The translations under genes were made by a program, and so were the position numbers. A DNA stretch of 64,000 bases, taken from the NCBI GenBank assembly GCA_036936605.1, contig JAUPFV010000001.1, positions 168,974,643 to 169,038,642 on the forward strand, written 5' to 3'. This stretch comes from Limnanthes douglasii subsp. nivea. Its lineage: Eukaryota; Streptophyta; Magnoliopsida; Brassicales; Limnanthaceae. Shown here piece after piece: positions 19,058 to 30,660 of this stretch (the stretch's first letter is position 1; each line of letters begins with the position of its first letter). Under the pieces are notes generated by a model. The model was not told the DNA's origin. It ran no database searches and worked only from the letters and a program-made list of their open reading frames with translations.

Positions 19058-21470
19058 GCAGATCATGGTTATCTGCTTTGGAATTATATGTGGTTGGAAG
19101 CCAAGTAGGAGTTGTTTGGAGCAACCAGAAGGTAGCAAGAGAGTGTTATTCATGTATGTTGGCTCCTAAGCAGATAAAGAGTGTTGAAGAAAAACAGAGA
19201 TATCAATTATAGGGGTCTACTTTAGAATCCGATGTTATGGATGATCCGAGGGAAACCTCATTTTGATAATACCCGGCGAGAACATTGAACTCTACATTTT
19301 CCCAAACGGAAAGAAATTAAAAATCACTACGTTGTTATCACAATGTATAAGAGAGATATTGATATTCTTTTTATCTGAATATATGAATATGTTTGCGTGG
19401 TGTATCGAGAATATTACATGAGTACCAATGGAAATTATTTGTCACAAATTTAAATCTAAAAGAATGTGCGACCTATAACAATAATAATAAAATATTTTAT
19501 ATTGAGAAATCCAATGAAATTGTAGCATAGGTGGATCGACTGTTAAATGCAGGTAATATCCGAGAATCCTAATACCTTTTATGGACAGCAAACCCAGTTC
19601 TCGTAAAAAAAATGAATGAAAAGTAGAGAATGTGAGTTGATTTCACCGACTTAAACTGAGCTTGTTCGAAGGACCCTAATCCAATTCCCGGAATTGACCA
19701 GCTTGTGGACTCTTCTTCGGGTAATAAGTTATTGCATTTTATGGATGCTTATGCTCGTTACAATCAGATACAGATTGATCTGAAGGACCAAATGAGTACT
19801 TCTTTTATAACTAGTAGAGGCATTTTTTTATATGGTAATGACTTTTGGGTTGAAGAACGTTGAGGCAACGTACTAGTGGATAGTGAACAAATCTTTCACA
19901 AGTTAGATCGTATAAAACATTGAAGTATATATTAATGACATGTTGGTTAATAACGTTAAGGATGAAGACCATTTTGCTGATTTGGAGGAAACCTTTCATA
20001 ATTTAAAGGCCATAAACTTGAAACTGAATCTTGAGAAGTGCGTAGTTGGAGTACGATTGAGAAACATTTTGGGTTATATAATCTGCAAAATGGGGATTAA
20101 ATTCGATCTAGTACAATTGGATAGTTTAAATTCTACGGATGCTCCCAGATCTATCAAAGTGGTATAAAAATTGTTTATAAGGTTTGTAGATCTAAATAGG
20201 TTCATATCCAGGTCTTCAGATAAATGTGCTCCTTTATTTCAAGTTTTAAGATGATCAAACTGTTTTAATTGGACATTCAAATGGGAGGAGGTATGTTTAG
20301 GATAAAAGAACACTTATCCTCCCCAGATATTTTAACCAAGTCAAATGTAGGAGAAAGTTGTTTATTTACATAGTATTGTTGGACTATGCGGTGAGTTCAG
20401 TATTGGTGAGAGAAGTTGATAAATGTACCTGACCTGTTTATTACGTGAGTAAAATTTTGTTAGACATCTAAAAAAGATACATGAAACTCGAAAAATTAGC
20501 CTTGGCCTCGGCAATAACAGCTCGGAAAATGACACCTTACTTCAATGCACACTCAATCATTGTGCAAACTTCTTTCCCACTGAAACATATGTTACATAAG
20601 CCCGATGTATCAGCGAATAACGAAGTGGTTGGTGGAACTCAGAGACTACGATATTAGTTTTGAAACCCATACTGATATCAAATCTTAAGCCTTGGCTGAC
20701 TTTTTAGTTAAATTTCACTCGAAACTACCAAGTAACGAAGCAAATAGTAGGGGTTGTTTCAAAGAAAATAGTGACGGACCTCAATTTGAGTGGGTCATTC
20801 CGATAGATGGTGGATCAAGTGTTTCGGATTATGGAGCAAAGATATAATTAATCTCTATGATGAGGGAACTTATATCAAGCAATATGCTTCGGCTTCAAGG
20901 CGTCGAACAACGGGGCATAATATGAAGCAGCTCTGCAGGGTTACGAATCTCGCAAATTTATGGGCTAAAAGAGTTTCTTTGATAGTGATTCACAGATTTT
21001 GGTTAATCATGCGTACGAACAATCCAAGGCTAGAAAAGATCATTTAGTGAAACATGTGAGAGCTCCAAGAGAACTGGCAGCACTTTTTGAAAGCACAAGG
21101 TATGAGCACGCTCACATGGCTAAAAATCCATTGGCAAATTCCCTATGAACTATAACATACTCTAAAGGGTCCTCAATGATATTAATGCAAGAGAGCGAGT
21201 CAATAACAAAAAATTCTAAACAAATTTAAAACACAGAAAAATCCCTCGAGACTCAACCATAAGAGAAAAAGACTAAAGGTATGATCACAAAAATTTCTTG
21301 GTTAAAAACACTCGGAGATATATTGTATAAAAAATCTTTAAGCAAGCCTTTATTAAGTTTCCCTAGAGAGAATGAGTCATAAATGATATTATTCGAGTTG
21401 CATGATGTAAAATGATCAACTCATTGTGAGTACAAAACATCGACAAAAAAGTCTTGTTATTGGGATAGTA
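19058..21470 (+). pseudogene. Decayed Tat-1 pol: reverse transcriptase, RNase H, second RNase H
   Basis: Translations match the young Tat element closely but are full of stops: LWTANPVLVKK and VDFTDLN near 19,570-19,660, FMDAYARYNQIQID near 19,740, a degraded catalytic box (YINDMLV near 19,930, Asn replacing the first Asp), LEETFHNLKAINLKLNLEKC at 19,980-20,040, RNase H tail YMKLEKLALASAI near 20,480, and the second RNase H with DSDSQILVNHAYEQ near 20,985. From 20,930 on it mirrors the left arm. 19,058 to about 19,500 is unrecognised element sequence. Confidence 0.75.
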
Positions 21471-21479
21471 ATTGCCTTG

Positions 21480-21654
21480 TAAACACCTCGGGGACTGGAG
21501 CTGAAGCAGAAGGGATTGCTCGAACTCCTTCTAAAGTTATCTCCTCATAGTATACGAACCCTATTAGGGGAGTATTATAATATGGGCGAGTGGATGAACT
21601 CTTGGCAAGAGATTCAGAATGCGAATGACCCATCGGTATAGAACGAAACCTCAA
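21480..21654 (-). pseudogene. Start of the Tat-1 antisense ORF (right-arm copy)
   Basis: The minus strand reads MGHSHSESLAKSSSTRPYYN, mirroring 4,441 onward. It is joined at about 21,470 to integrase-region sequence because the 2.34 kb present in the left arm is absent here. Confidence 0.55.
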
Positions 21655-22472
21655 TGGGACCTCTTGAGATTTTGATTGTCAAGTAAAGCAAGTGGTTTTG
21701 TGCAAATAATTTGAAGTTTTGGTGAAGGATCAATGGTCTTTGATGAAGAGCTAGTGTTTTCGGTGAAGGGCTGATCGGATTTAAAAAAGATGAGGAAGCT
21801 GATGTGGTGAATTTCTTCGTCGGGTCGAAGTTACCTTAGATAAACACTTAGCTGATAAACTTTGGCAAGTCATCAATTTTTCATGTAGCTTTTCTTACTT
21901 CGACTCGATCAACTATTGAAAACCAGTCAATAAAATTGGACTTGGTTCTTATATGGGGTCGTTGTCGGAGGAGTTCAAATGATTCTTTATTAAGCGCACC
22001 AAATTAGATTTTACAGTGACTATTTGAGCATGAAATGGTTTTTTGAGGAGGTTAAAAATTGTGTGCGTCTATCTCTCTAGAAATAGTTACAAAAGAGGAT
22101 TGTGAGAGGGATAGAGCATGTTTATAAAAAGAGTGTTAAGGACTCAACGGATAACTGGCTGGAGGAGCGGAAAATACGCTAGCTTAGGGGAAATGAAGAG
22201 TAAACATCAATTTCTCAAACAACCTAGCCCGAATATCATTATGACATGTGTAAAGGAATAAGACCAATCTAATCACATATAATTCAAATCGCTACAAAAA
22301 TTATTCAACAATGTGTTCCAAAATTCTTACTTTAAATGACCACCTATATAGTATATTTGAGGCGGTATTGCGCTACAATTCGAAGCAACGCCACATCTCT
22401 CTAGTTTAAAATCTGAGGTGATACTAAAGCTAGTCCTCCCTTAGAATTCTTCGCAAAGAATAGGAAGGCTAC

Positions 22473-22733
22473 TAATAATACTGTGATTTATCTAAACGTC
22501 GATTCGAACCAGTAGAATATTGGGATAATTTATATGTCTTCTAAAATAGGCCTAACAAATGTGTAACATTGAGGGTATATCATGTAATAAAGAGTAAATA
22601 TGCTTAAGATTAGTAGTATAATGAGGTGGAATAGAAAACAATAGACCAACCACGTGACCTTTGACCCCACCATAATTATTATAAAAGGCAATGTCTCATT
22701 TTTAGGAAATGGTGAGCAATTATTATTTATTAC
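22473..22733 (+). repeat. LTR-like block of Tat-1, right-arm copy
   Basis: Mirror of 3,345-3,605 with TATAAAAGG on the plus strand (22,680-22,688). The 21,655-22,472 stretch before it is decayed element sequence without a gene. Confidence 0.5.
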
Positions 22734-22807
22734 CAATGTTAAAAAATTCTATCTCTAGAAGTCTTCAGTAGAATTTTCCTTTTGATTTATTTCTTACCTT
22801 TCAAATT

Positions 22808-22948
22808 TAGATATCTGTTCTGTAATGACCCTGCTCACCACATTTATAACTATTTGAATTATTGGATCTTGACTTGCATTGTCTCAAATAATTTTTCTTT
22901 GAGAAACTTACGTTGTTGCTAGATCTTCCTCTGATAATTAAGCCGATA
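22808..22948 (-). pseudogene. Copia gag zinc-knuckle fragment, right-arm copy
   Basis: Mirror of 3,130-3,270, with the same missing Cys residues. 22,949-23,697 beyond it is AT-rich debris mirrored from 2,381-3,129. Confidence 0.45.
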
Positions 22949-24748
22949 TCTTTTATGTTTAGAGAGATAAAGTTCAACCAACCTCTTAAATACTATTCCT
23001 CAGAGCCTTTATAGGCTGACATTAGGTTAATGAGTCAAGAGGGTCGGGTCATAAACATGGGCCAAGCCCATGGACTGAAAAATCGTATTAACCATTATTT
23101 ATTTATACATTTCCCATAAAATAATAGTTAAAAAAGTATTAAATACATTTTATCGTGGATAGCTAAGTGAATAGATAAAAGTGTAGTATTTGATTTAGGT
23201 CTAAATTAACCCTCGAAGAAATCCAACCCTCTCAAAGCAACCACCATCGAATATTTTTGACGCTATCATATAAACCTTTTAGCCATCTCAAAGGTATTTT
23301 GGGAAGGTTAACTGACATGTATCTAAATTTCACTTGTTTAATTCTCCAAGTCTAACTTTTAAATACTCTTTAACTTTGGGGGTGAACATATTCGAACCAC
23401 ATTCAATAGCACAATTTGAAGATAGTTATTGCCCAAAAGTTACATTTCCACTTCTGTAGGGGTTATAGCTGTTAGTATCATTTCCACTTCTCTTGGAGGG
23501 TACTCAAGATCTTTTCTACAAATTTTTTATAAGTTATTCTTTCACTTTACCGTTCCAGAGATTTTTAGAGAGAGAAATTTTATATCATAGAGAGAGAAAA
23601 TCTATATCCTAGAAAGAGAAACTGTTATTTGTTATTGACATCTAGTTTACCACTATTTCTTTTTTGTTTCTACCGCTTTTACCACCGTGAATCTTATATC
23701 AAACAGTTTTGACACCAGTAAGTAAGAATCAACATTAAAACCGAGTTAATGAGAGTGATTCTGCCACCAAAAGAGAGTTTTTTGTTTTCCTACTCTCTGA
23801 TCTTAACATTGATTTTGTTGAGCATAGGCATGTAGTTACTACACTTGTTGTTTCTGTTCAAAGTGATTTCCATATACTCAGTAGGTAATATGCTAGAACT
23901 GAACCCTGAAAGATTAGTTAGCGTAGATATCCTAGTGTTGTTTATTATAGAAGATAAAATGATTTTCGTTTTATCTTTTGTAATAAATTCTCCATAAACA
24001 TTTTAATAGATATCTAGAAAGTTACTGAGCTTATCAATTGTTTGATCAGTACTATTAGAAAAAATCAGTATATCATCAGCAAATATGAGACTAGGAATAA
24101 GCAAACTACTTCTAGATTGAAACTTTATATCTTTATTGTTATAGAACAGTTTATGAAGACCTCTTGTAAGGACTTCTTCAGCCAGAATAAAAAGACTGGG
24201 GGACAGGGGATCCCCCTGTCTTTAGCCTCTTATGCTTTTGAAGAAGTCATACACCTATCTATTGATAATAAGGACATATTAACATTACTAATTAGATTAT
24301 TTATCAGATTAATGAAACAAACAGAGAAACCAAAGGCTTCAAGGACCTTCAGAATATATCTGTGAGCCAACATATCAAAAGCTTTCGATATGTCAACCTG
24401 AATCATCATGTTACTACTGTTCCTTTTCTAATTAAATCATAAATAAGTTTTTAGTTTTTTCTAATTAAAAAGTCTATTATTAATAACTTTAGACATGATT
24501 CTGTTGAGTAAGTTACAAAGGCTTATAGGCCTAAAGTCCTTCCATTGAGTAGGATTAACAGACTTAGGCACTAAGAAAATAACAGTAAAAATAATACCTT
24601 TAGCGATCTTTTTACCTTTGATGAAGTCACCCATAGCAAAACAGAGATCTACCTGTATAATGCTCTAACAGGTTATGAAGAAACAACCATTGAAGCCATC
24701 CATTCCTGAGCCACTGGAGGACTTAAGGTTAGTAATGATGTTGTAGAT

Positions 24749-25222
24749 CTATTTCTCAATAGGAACAGATAACAAGAAATCATTGTTAGCAGCACTGATT
24801 AGCTTAGGGATACTATTAAAAATATTATTGTTCATCATATCATCTTCCACCATTTTGTCAGAGTAAGGAGGATCAGTAAGAAGATTTAAAAAAAACTTAG
24901 CAGCAGAGTAACCAATCTCATCTTTGTTAGTAATCCAATGATCACCATATTTGATGTTGTTTATAACATTCTTCTTCCTTTTCTTTTTCACATAATTGTG
25001 AAAGAGCTTAGTGCTCTTATCTCCATCTGCTATCCAGGATGTGTAGCACTTCTGAAACCAGAAGTTCTCCTCCATCTTCAAGACTAAAAGAAGATTATCG
25101 TTAGCTTTAAATAGATTAACTTTAGTATCAGTATTGTTTAGTAATTGATGTTGATTCTCTATGTAGTTCATTTGAGTTTCAGCCTCATGCACCTTACAAA
25201 ATATGTTCCCAAAGTGAGTCAC
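24749..25222 (-). pseudogene. LINE copy B, RT N-terminal region
   Basis: 157-codon frame with MTHFGNIFCKVHEAETQ, FWFQKCYTSWIADGDKSTKLFHNYVKKKRKKN and DHWITNKDEIGYSAAKFF, the linker and N-terminal part of plant L1 reverse transcriptase, equivalent to RQKCFNSWLHEGDGNSKLFY in the spacer LINE. The frame ends before the palm motifs. The SSGSGMDGFNG equivalent follows out of frame. Confidence 0.75.
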
Positions 25223-25419
25223 ATTCTAATTTTTAAGATCTTTTTTAAGTCTAGTTAATTTATACCAGAATTTGAAAATAGGGGATCCATCCATATGGTT
25301 ATCCCAACTGTTTTTAACAAAAGGCATAAAGTTATCATCCAAGGTCCACATATCAAAGAATTTGAAACTTTTATGATATATCTCTTAGTCATTACTAATG
25401 GTGATGCATATGAGACTCT

Positions 25420-26070
25420 GATCAGAACAAGTTCTGGCCATATGCATCACTTTAGTATTGTTAAAATGGTTAGACCAGTTAGAGTTTATTAAAACTCTAT
25501 CTAGTCTTTTCTATTTGTTGTGTTTATTCCAAGTATACTTAAACCCATAATAGCCTGCATTATCTAGGCTACAAGTTGTTATCATATCATTGAACTCCTC
25601 AACACTCTCCATTGAATAAGTTAAGCAACCAATTTGTTCATCAGTAGAACAAATGACGTTAAAGTCACCTATAAGAATCCAGTTGAAGTCGTTAGCCACA
25701 TAAGAGATGTTCTTCAGCTCATTCTACAAGATTCTTTTGTTATAGATTTGGCATTTGGCATACACAATAGTAAGAAAGAACTTGACATTTTGATTAGTTT
25801 CAGTAATATCTAAATGAATGAATTGATCATGATTTGAAATAATATTGATGGACAAGCTATTTTCCACATCAACCAAGTTTTATTAGAAAAATTAGAAGTA
25901 TAATTTTTAAACCCAAGCTTTGCTGTAATTGTAGGTAGGTATTTAACTTTGGTTAAAGGCTCTCGACAAGCAATGACATCAATATGCTCATTCTTAATGA
26001 TGTAGTTGAGTCTTCTGTATGTATATTTGTTGTTGATTCCCCTTAAATGGAATTTAAGGACTTTAATCAT
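25420..26070 (-). pseudogene. LINE copy B, endonuclease domain
   Basis: Starts MIKVLKFHLRGINNKYTYRRL (WNxRG block, with Trp lost) and INEHIDVIACREPL; later WILIGDFNVICSTDEQIG and GFKYTWNKHNK. The catalytic SDH box reads CSDQ on the minus strand near 25,425, so the His is replaced. Frames are broken in several places. Confidence 0.75.
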
Positions 26071-26659
26071 CTAGAATTGATTTAGTCTTTAAGGAGGATC
26101 TTGTGAATCTTAAGGATATGATGGCTAAGTTGTTAGCTTTTTTCTTCCCTCTAACTTCTCTGAGTTTCTTGTTAATAACTTTATGGAATTCAAAATTGTA
26201 TTCATTGATCTTATAGGTGGGTGTGGATTGTTTACTTCCAATGTTAACTTTGTCAGGTGTAGATGCCTTAGAGCTGTAGATGCCTCAGAGCTGTTATTTT
26301 CGTAATCAATGGTGTAACCTTTATTCAAGGATTGTATTGCTTTAATGATTTCATCATTTATTTGTTGGAGTTTCTTATCCAGAGTCTTCTTTATTAGAGT
26401 TGTTAAGAATCTTATCTATAGGAGTTTGTTGGTCTGGAATGTTACTGATGTATTCGTGAGTATTGCTTTCCTTAGTCTTTTTAGTTTGATCTTTACCATT
26501 GTTTTCAAAGTCATCTTATGTATTCAATCTGTCCCATATAGTGCTTTCTTTATTCTTAAGAGCATATAGTGCTTTCTTTATTCTTAAGAGATTTTTTGCA
26601 GGAACTAGAATCATGTCCAACATAATAACAGAAGTTACAGTATCTTGGAAGATCTTTAT

Positions 26660-27440
26660 CTAATAGCCCTGATTATCTCCAAAACCAGCCCAGAGTTTGT
26701 ATTGTATTTTATAAGTGAGATCCAATTCCACCCAAAGGCCCGCATGGCTTTGCTTTTGGTCCACTTCCAAAAGGCCTCAATACTAGTAGAGATATGTTCT
26801 CACTTATATACTATTGATCATTCCCATGTTTAACCGATGTTGGATGCGAGACTTTGGTCGCCACCATAACAAATCCTCCTCTCGGACAAAGTACCACATT
26901 AGCCTCCTATCAATTGACTTACATCCCCCCACTCTAATCAGATTTTTCTTACTAGAATCATAGAGGAACTACTATAGATGTTACTACTCACTTCCTATTA
27001 GACCGCCACCTGTCTTGTTCCTTAGCGCCACTACGATCAAGCCACACTGATTGATGAGTCAAAAGCACTCCAAACTAGGATCTTTAAAGCAATTTGAGCA
27101 CGACTGTTGGGTTTATCATGTTCGACCTCTGAGAATTTCACCCACATCACCCACCACATTTTGTTTCGTCTAGGTCTGTTCTGATACCATTTTTTGGGAA
27201 TATGGGTACCGCATATTCTATCTTCGTATATAAGTAAGAACTTTTCGATCTCAATACTAGTATGTATTGTATTTTATGAGTGAGATCCAATTTCACCCAA
27301 AGGCCCGCACGGCTTTGCTTTTGGTCCACTTCCAAAAGGCCTCCAAAAGGCCGCATATTCTTAGTTTTTTTGCTACAGCATATTTCAGCAAATGTTTTCG
27401 ACATTCTACTCAGATTGTTTACATCTTTCTCAAGAGAAAC
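26660..27440 (-). mobile_element. TRIM-like LTR element with initiator-tRNA-Met primer site
   Basis: A block of about 90 bp at 26,697-26,790 recurs in direct orientation at 27,260-27,352 (shared AAAGGCCCGCAxGGCTTTGC and CCACTTCCAAAAGGCCTC). On the minus strand, TGGTATCAGAACAG (about 27,179-27,192) follows the upstream copy and matches the usual PBS for initiator tRNA-Met. A purine-rich AGAGGAGGATT precedes TGTTATGGTGG at 26,871, a likely LTR start. The internal part is about 300 bp and non-coding, which is the size of a TRIM. The exact outer ends are uncertain. Confidence 0.5.
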
Positions 27441-27780
27441 AGTGTGTGAAGCAAGTCCCAGCGAAGCACGAAGATAAAAAAAATTTCAGCCATAAAAAAA
27501 AAGAAACAAAGAATGGCCACAGAAAAGAACAGAAAATACCGTGTTTAGCACAACGAGAAAACAAAAAATAGATGATTTTTTTTAAAAAAGTACATAAACA
27601 TAAAAAGTTAAAGAAAAAATTATTAGATGAGAGATTAGAAATTAAAAGATAAATCAACAAAAATTTGATTGTTGTATTATGTAATCTATCTCTTGAGGCT
27701 ATTTTCTCGGAGCTTCATTATCTTTATCATTTTAATTTATATTTGTTTCAAATTCTCAACTTTAAATGAGAAGCCAAATC
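27441..27780. other. AT-rich stretch, no gene seen
   Basis: A- and T-runs only. The 76-codon minus-strand frame here is Phe/Leu-rich low-complexity translation. Confidence 0.5.
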
Positions 27781-28559
27781 CTCTAATTAATTTCATTTAA
27801 GTCTGATATATATTAAGATTAAACGACCATTTAAATCCTCTCTGAATCTGCTCGATGAATGAGCATTTCGTTGCTGTCTGGATTCTTCTTCGAAGTTTTT
27901 TTGCAGAGCTCAGATCGATTTTGATTGTTGGAGTTCTACAATCCTATCAATATTTATTCTTCGTAATTCCTGCTTCATCCTAGGAGTCTTCAATTCTTTT
28001 TTTGATGCTGGATGAAATCTCCTCGTCTGTTCTTAGTAGATAGCCCTCAATTAATGTTTAGAAGTCTCTGATTGAAGCTCCATTCATGTCGTCCTCAAAT
28101 CTTCCTGCTCTAATCCCTTTGTTTGTTGGATTGTCGTCTGATTGCTCGAAATGGTGATGGAATCGGCAGGTTTTGAGAATAAATCCTTCTTGAAAGCGAC
28201 AATCTTTATTGCTCTTGGCATTAATCAGCTTCAATCTTGCTCAATTCGATAAGGCTTCCTTTAGTGTGTGTTTATTTAGCTGTGAGCGACTATTGCTTTG
28301 TTTGTAGAATTTTAGAATTAGAGCTTATACTGTTAAACTTTCCCAATTGATTTAATAATATTGGTAACTGCCTTTAAAAAAAATATAAAAGAGATAAACA
28401 AGAACTTATAAGTGTTTAGTTTTAAATAATAATATAGTTTTTGGTTAGGTTGATACACACAAATCTAGCAGAATAAAGTATATTATTTTATGTAGTTTGT
28501 GGTTAGGTCGATACACACAAATCTAAGTAGAATAAAGACTTAAATGAAATTGATTAGAG
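27781..28559. mobile_element. Segment bounded by 23-bp inverted repeats (possible DNA transposon)
   Basis: CTCTAATTAATTTCATTTAA at 27,781 is matched in reverse complement at 28,537-28,559, 22 of 23 bases. The 780 bp between has no transposase frame. Inside its right end, a 45-bp sequence (TTGGTTAGG...ACACACAAATCTA) is directly repeated at 28,435-28,479 and 28,493-28,538. I see no target duplication, so a MITE-like element is only one possibility. Confidence 0.35.
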
Positions 28560-28973
28560 AGGGTTTTGTGAGTTGAAGTTAAGCCCATTTATACCTTATT
28601 TTATTTATATGTGAACGATAAGAGAGGGTTTAACTAAGCTCTGCAAAACCCTAGCCAAGGTTTGGAGAAGAATTGGACGAACGAGCAAAGATCTTATGCA
28701 TTTATAAATGACAATAAAATAGTTGAGTATGTATCTTAGTTGTAATATCTCTTATTTTATTGAGGTGGGAGTAAGTATTAACCCATTTTTTAAATAACAC
28801 GTACCAATATCTTTTGTGAGAGAATACCAATATCTTTTGTGAGAGAATACTTAGGGTTTAATTTCCCTTAAAAATAAAACCATAATATATTCCTAAATTG
28901 AAGCCTTTTGTGAGTTGAAGTTAAGCCCATTTATACCTTATTTTATTTACATGTGAACGATAAGAGAGGGTTT
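28560..28973 (-). repeat. Detached inverted units of the 347-bp satellite
   Basis: Slightly more than one unit in the opposite orientation to the main array (AAGCCCATTTATACC, telo-box, GGACGAACGAGC, then the 23-bp internal duplication). The ATG is mutated to ATT at about 28,674. Confidence 0.85.
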
Positions 28974-28998
28974 ATATCTATTTTCATCAAGTTCTATT

Positions 28999-29740
28999 TT
29001 TGTTGTTGTTAACTTGTTATATCTCTAACTAGAATAGAGTGTTTATATCTCAAATTGCAATGGAGTAATGGCCTATCAAAGTACAAGATGATATACTTCC
29101 ATCAAAAGTATCCAAATAATGAGGTAAGTGATAAACTATAGTCCATGTTGTTTTTTGTATATTTCATGTACAGGTGCGTACAAGTGTTTCTTCTACAGAA
29201 AAATCTATGGTCTATCTCCAACTGAGATATTATTTCACAAAATAACTCCAAAGCTCCAACAAAACGAGCTAGCTAGCTAATCAGGCATGTATATATACAT
29301 AGATATAGAACCTAAACAATGCAATCTGAAGTATAATTTATAAAACAAAATTCGATAACTCAAAAAGCTAAGCAGTATTAGAAGAATCGGATCTTAAAAA
29401 GTAGTTACCTTGGCTTTTAGGAACAGAGGAGATGGTGGGTTTTGTGTCAGGTTTAGCGGCTTGAGGGAGAGGTTTCTTTTTGTTACAGATAAGGATAAGA
29501 AGTGCAGATTCTGGAATTTTACGAATCAAAGAATCAAATTCCATACGAACACAATTTCATAGACAAAAAAGATAAAATCGAAGAATAGGGCCTACCAGAA
29601 AGAGATAAAGAAGAAGATGAAGGATTGGTGTGCTCTAAATGCAGAAGATCTTTGCTCGTTCGTGCCATTCTTCTCCAAACCTTGGCTAGGGTTTTGCAAA
29701 GCTTAGTTAAACCCTCTAAAATAAGATATAAATGGGCTTA
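28999..29740 (-). pseudogene. NOPCHAP1-like exons 1-2 with promoter, third copy
   Basis: Minus strand: promoter above 29,669, exon 1 at 29,668-29,596 (73 nt; second codon GCA instead of GGA), intron 1 shortened, exon 2 at 29,510-29,409 (102 nt, carrying an in-frame 6-bp duplication GATAAG), then intron 2 to about 29,000. Splice sites are intact and exons remain in frame, but exons 3-5 are absent. Same orientation as the left-arm gene, opposite to the right-arm copy. Confidence 0.8.
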
Positions 29741-30045
29741 ACTTCAACTCACAAAAGGCTTCGATTTAGAGTTCTATAGACCAAAGCCTAGGGCTGTTAT
29801 TCCATTGCTTTTAGAACCCAAAATCTTATATTCGGTTCAAACAAAGCCAAAAGCCTTGTTTATGGACATACCTGATTTATACTTCTTTAGCATTTGTTTT
29901 GGTGAAATGTCTTTATTGTAGGTTTTTGTGCTCTCTTTTTGTGTTTTTCTTTTTTCTGACATTTAGCTTATGTTATGGATTCCCCGAGAACATTTAATCT
30001 TGATTTTTTGTACCGCTATTTCTGTAATTTTCTGCTCTTCTACAG

Positions 30046-30247
30046 GAGACACTCAAATGACCGTCAACAACCAAATTGTTGTTGGGACACTGATGAATTT
30101 GTGTGATGGTCCTACCAGAGTTAGTACTGGACAAAAATGGCGAGAATCCGATGTGACAAACAGAATTCCTATAATTTTTACTGGGAATGACTTTTCAACT
30201 CTTTATGCACCATTGATTCGCGATGGAAGGATGGAGAAATTCTATTG
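30046..30247 (+). pseudogene. Orphan exon of a Rubisco-activase-like AAA+ ATPase gene
   Basis: A 202-bp exon with a good acceptor (CTTCTACAG) and donor (TTG|GTATGT). It encodes DTQMTVNNQIVVGTLMNL, VSTGQKWRESDVTNRIPIIFTGNDFSTLYAPLIRDGRMEKFYW. This is the conserved sensor and arginine-finger region of Rubisco activase. VVGTLMNL and GQKWRE point to the less-studied paralogue group of Arabidopsis At1g73110, not to canonical activase. Activases are chloroplast ATPases that free inhibited Rubisco. No other exon of the gene is in the window, so this is a captured fragment with flanking intron (about 29,780-30,045 and 30,248 on). Confidence 0.75.
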
Positions 30248-30660
30248 GTATGTTATTTTTGTTCTAAACTACAGTGTCTTTTCTTTTCAAATGTTTGCAT
30301 TGTAATTCTCCATGGTCACTCATGTTAGTGAGTTTGGATGTCATGATTGACCATCTTGCTATAAAATTGGATTATAAATGATTCTATGAATAAACTTTAG
30401 TTTACTTAATCGTATCGACAATGTTTAGGTTACAAACGGAAGTATTTTTCTTTCATGAGTCAACAATTGTCGGTATTTTGTTGGATCGTCTTCTGTTGAT
30501 CTTGTACTGTTTATTAGATTTTTATTTTTTCAGGAAAAAAAAGTATAGAAGTATTATTCTTTTCTTTTTTTTTTCAATTTTCTTTTTAAACTTTTTAAGC
30601 ACACAGTCAAAACACTTTGACCTTACAACTAGTATAAATGTATGCCATAAAATTTTAGTA
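30248..30660. other. T-rich intron-like sequence, no gene
   Basis: Probably intron captured with the activase-like exon. T- and A-runs explain the spurious Phe/Lys-rich frames on both strands at 30,421-30,710. Confidence 0.5.

Larger units (their letters stand above)
16807..24397. repeat. Right arm of the giant imperfect inverted repeat
   Basis: Reverse complement of the left arm, as described there. Segments unique to this arm are 19,058-20,930 (Tat pol). It lacks the left arm's 4,597-6,936 block. Confidence 0.9.
23698..26660 (-). mobile_element. L1-type LINE (copy B), truncated at both ends
   Basis: Minus-strand order: ORF1 zinc knuckle (about 26,650-26,590, YCNFCYYVGHDSSSC), endonuclease (26,070-25,420), reverse transcriptase (25,222-23,698). 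The 3' half of RT, zf-RVT, RNase H and the tail are missing, cut at the same base as copy A. The stretch 25,785-23,698 is a near-identical inverted copy of 37,434-39,520. The 5' side runs into a TRIM-like element. Many stops and shifts are present. Confidence 0.85.

Noticed and set aside
29970..30305. 111-codon frame starting MLWIPREH as an intact Rubisco activase gene
   Set aside because: Only 30,046-30,247 matches the family. Its ends are clear splice sites, and flanking residues are translated intron.
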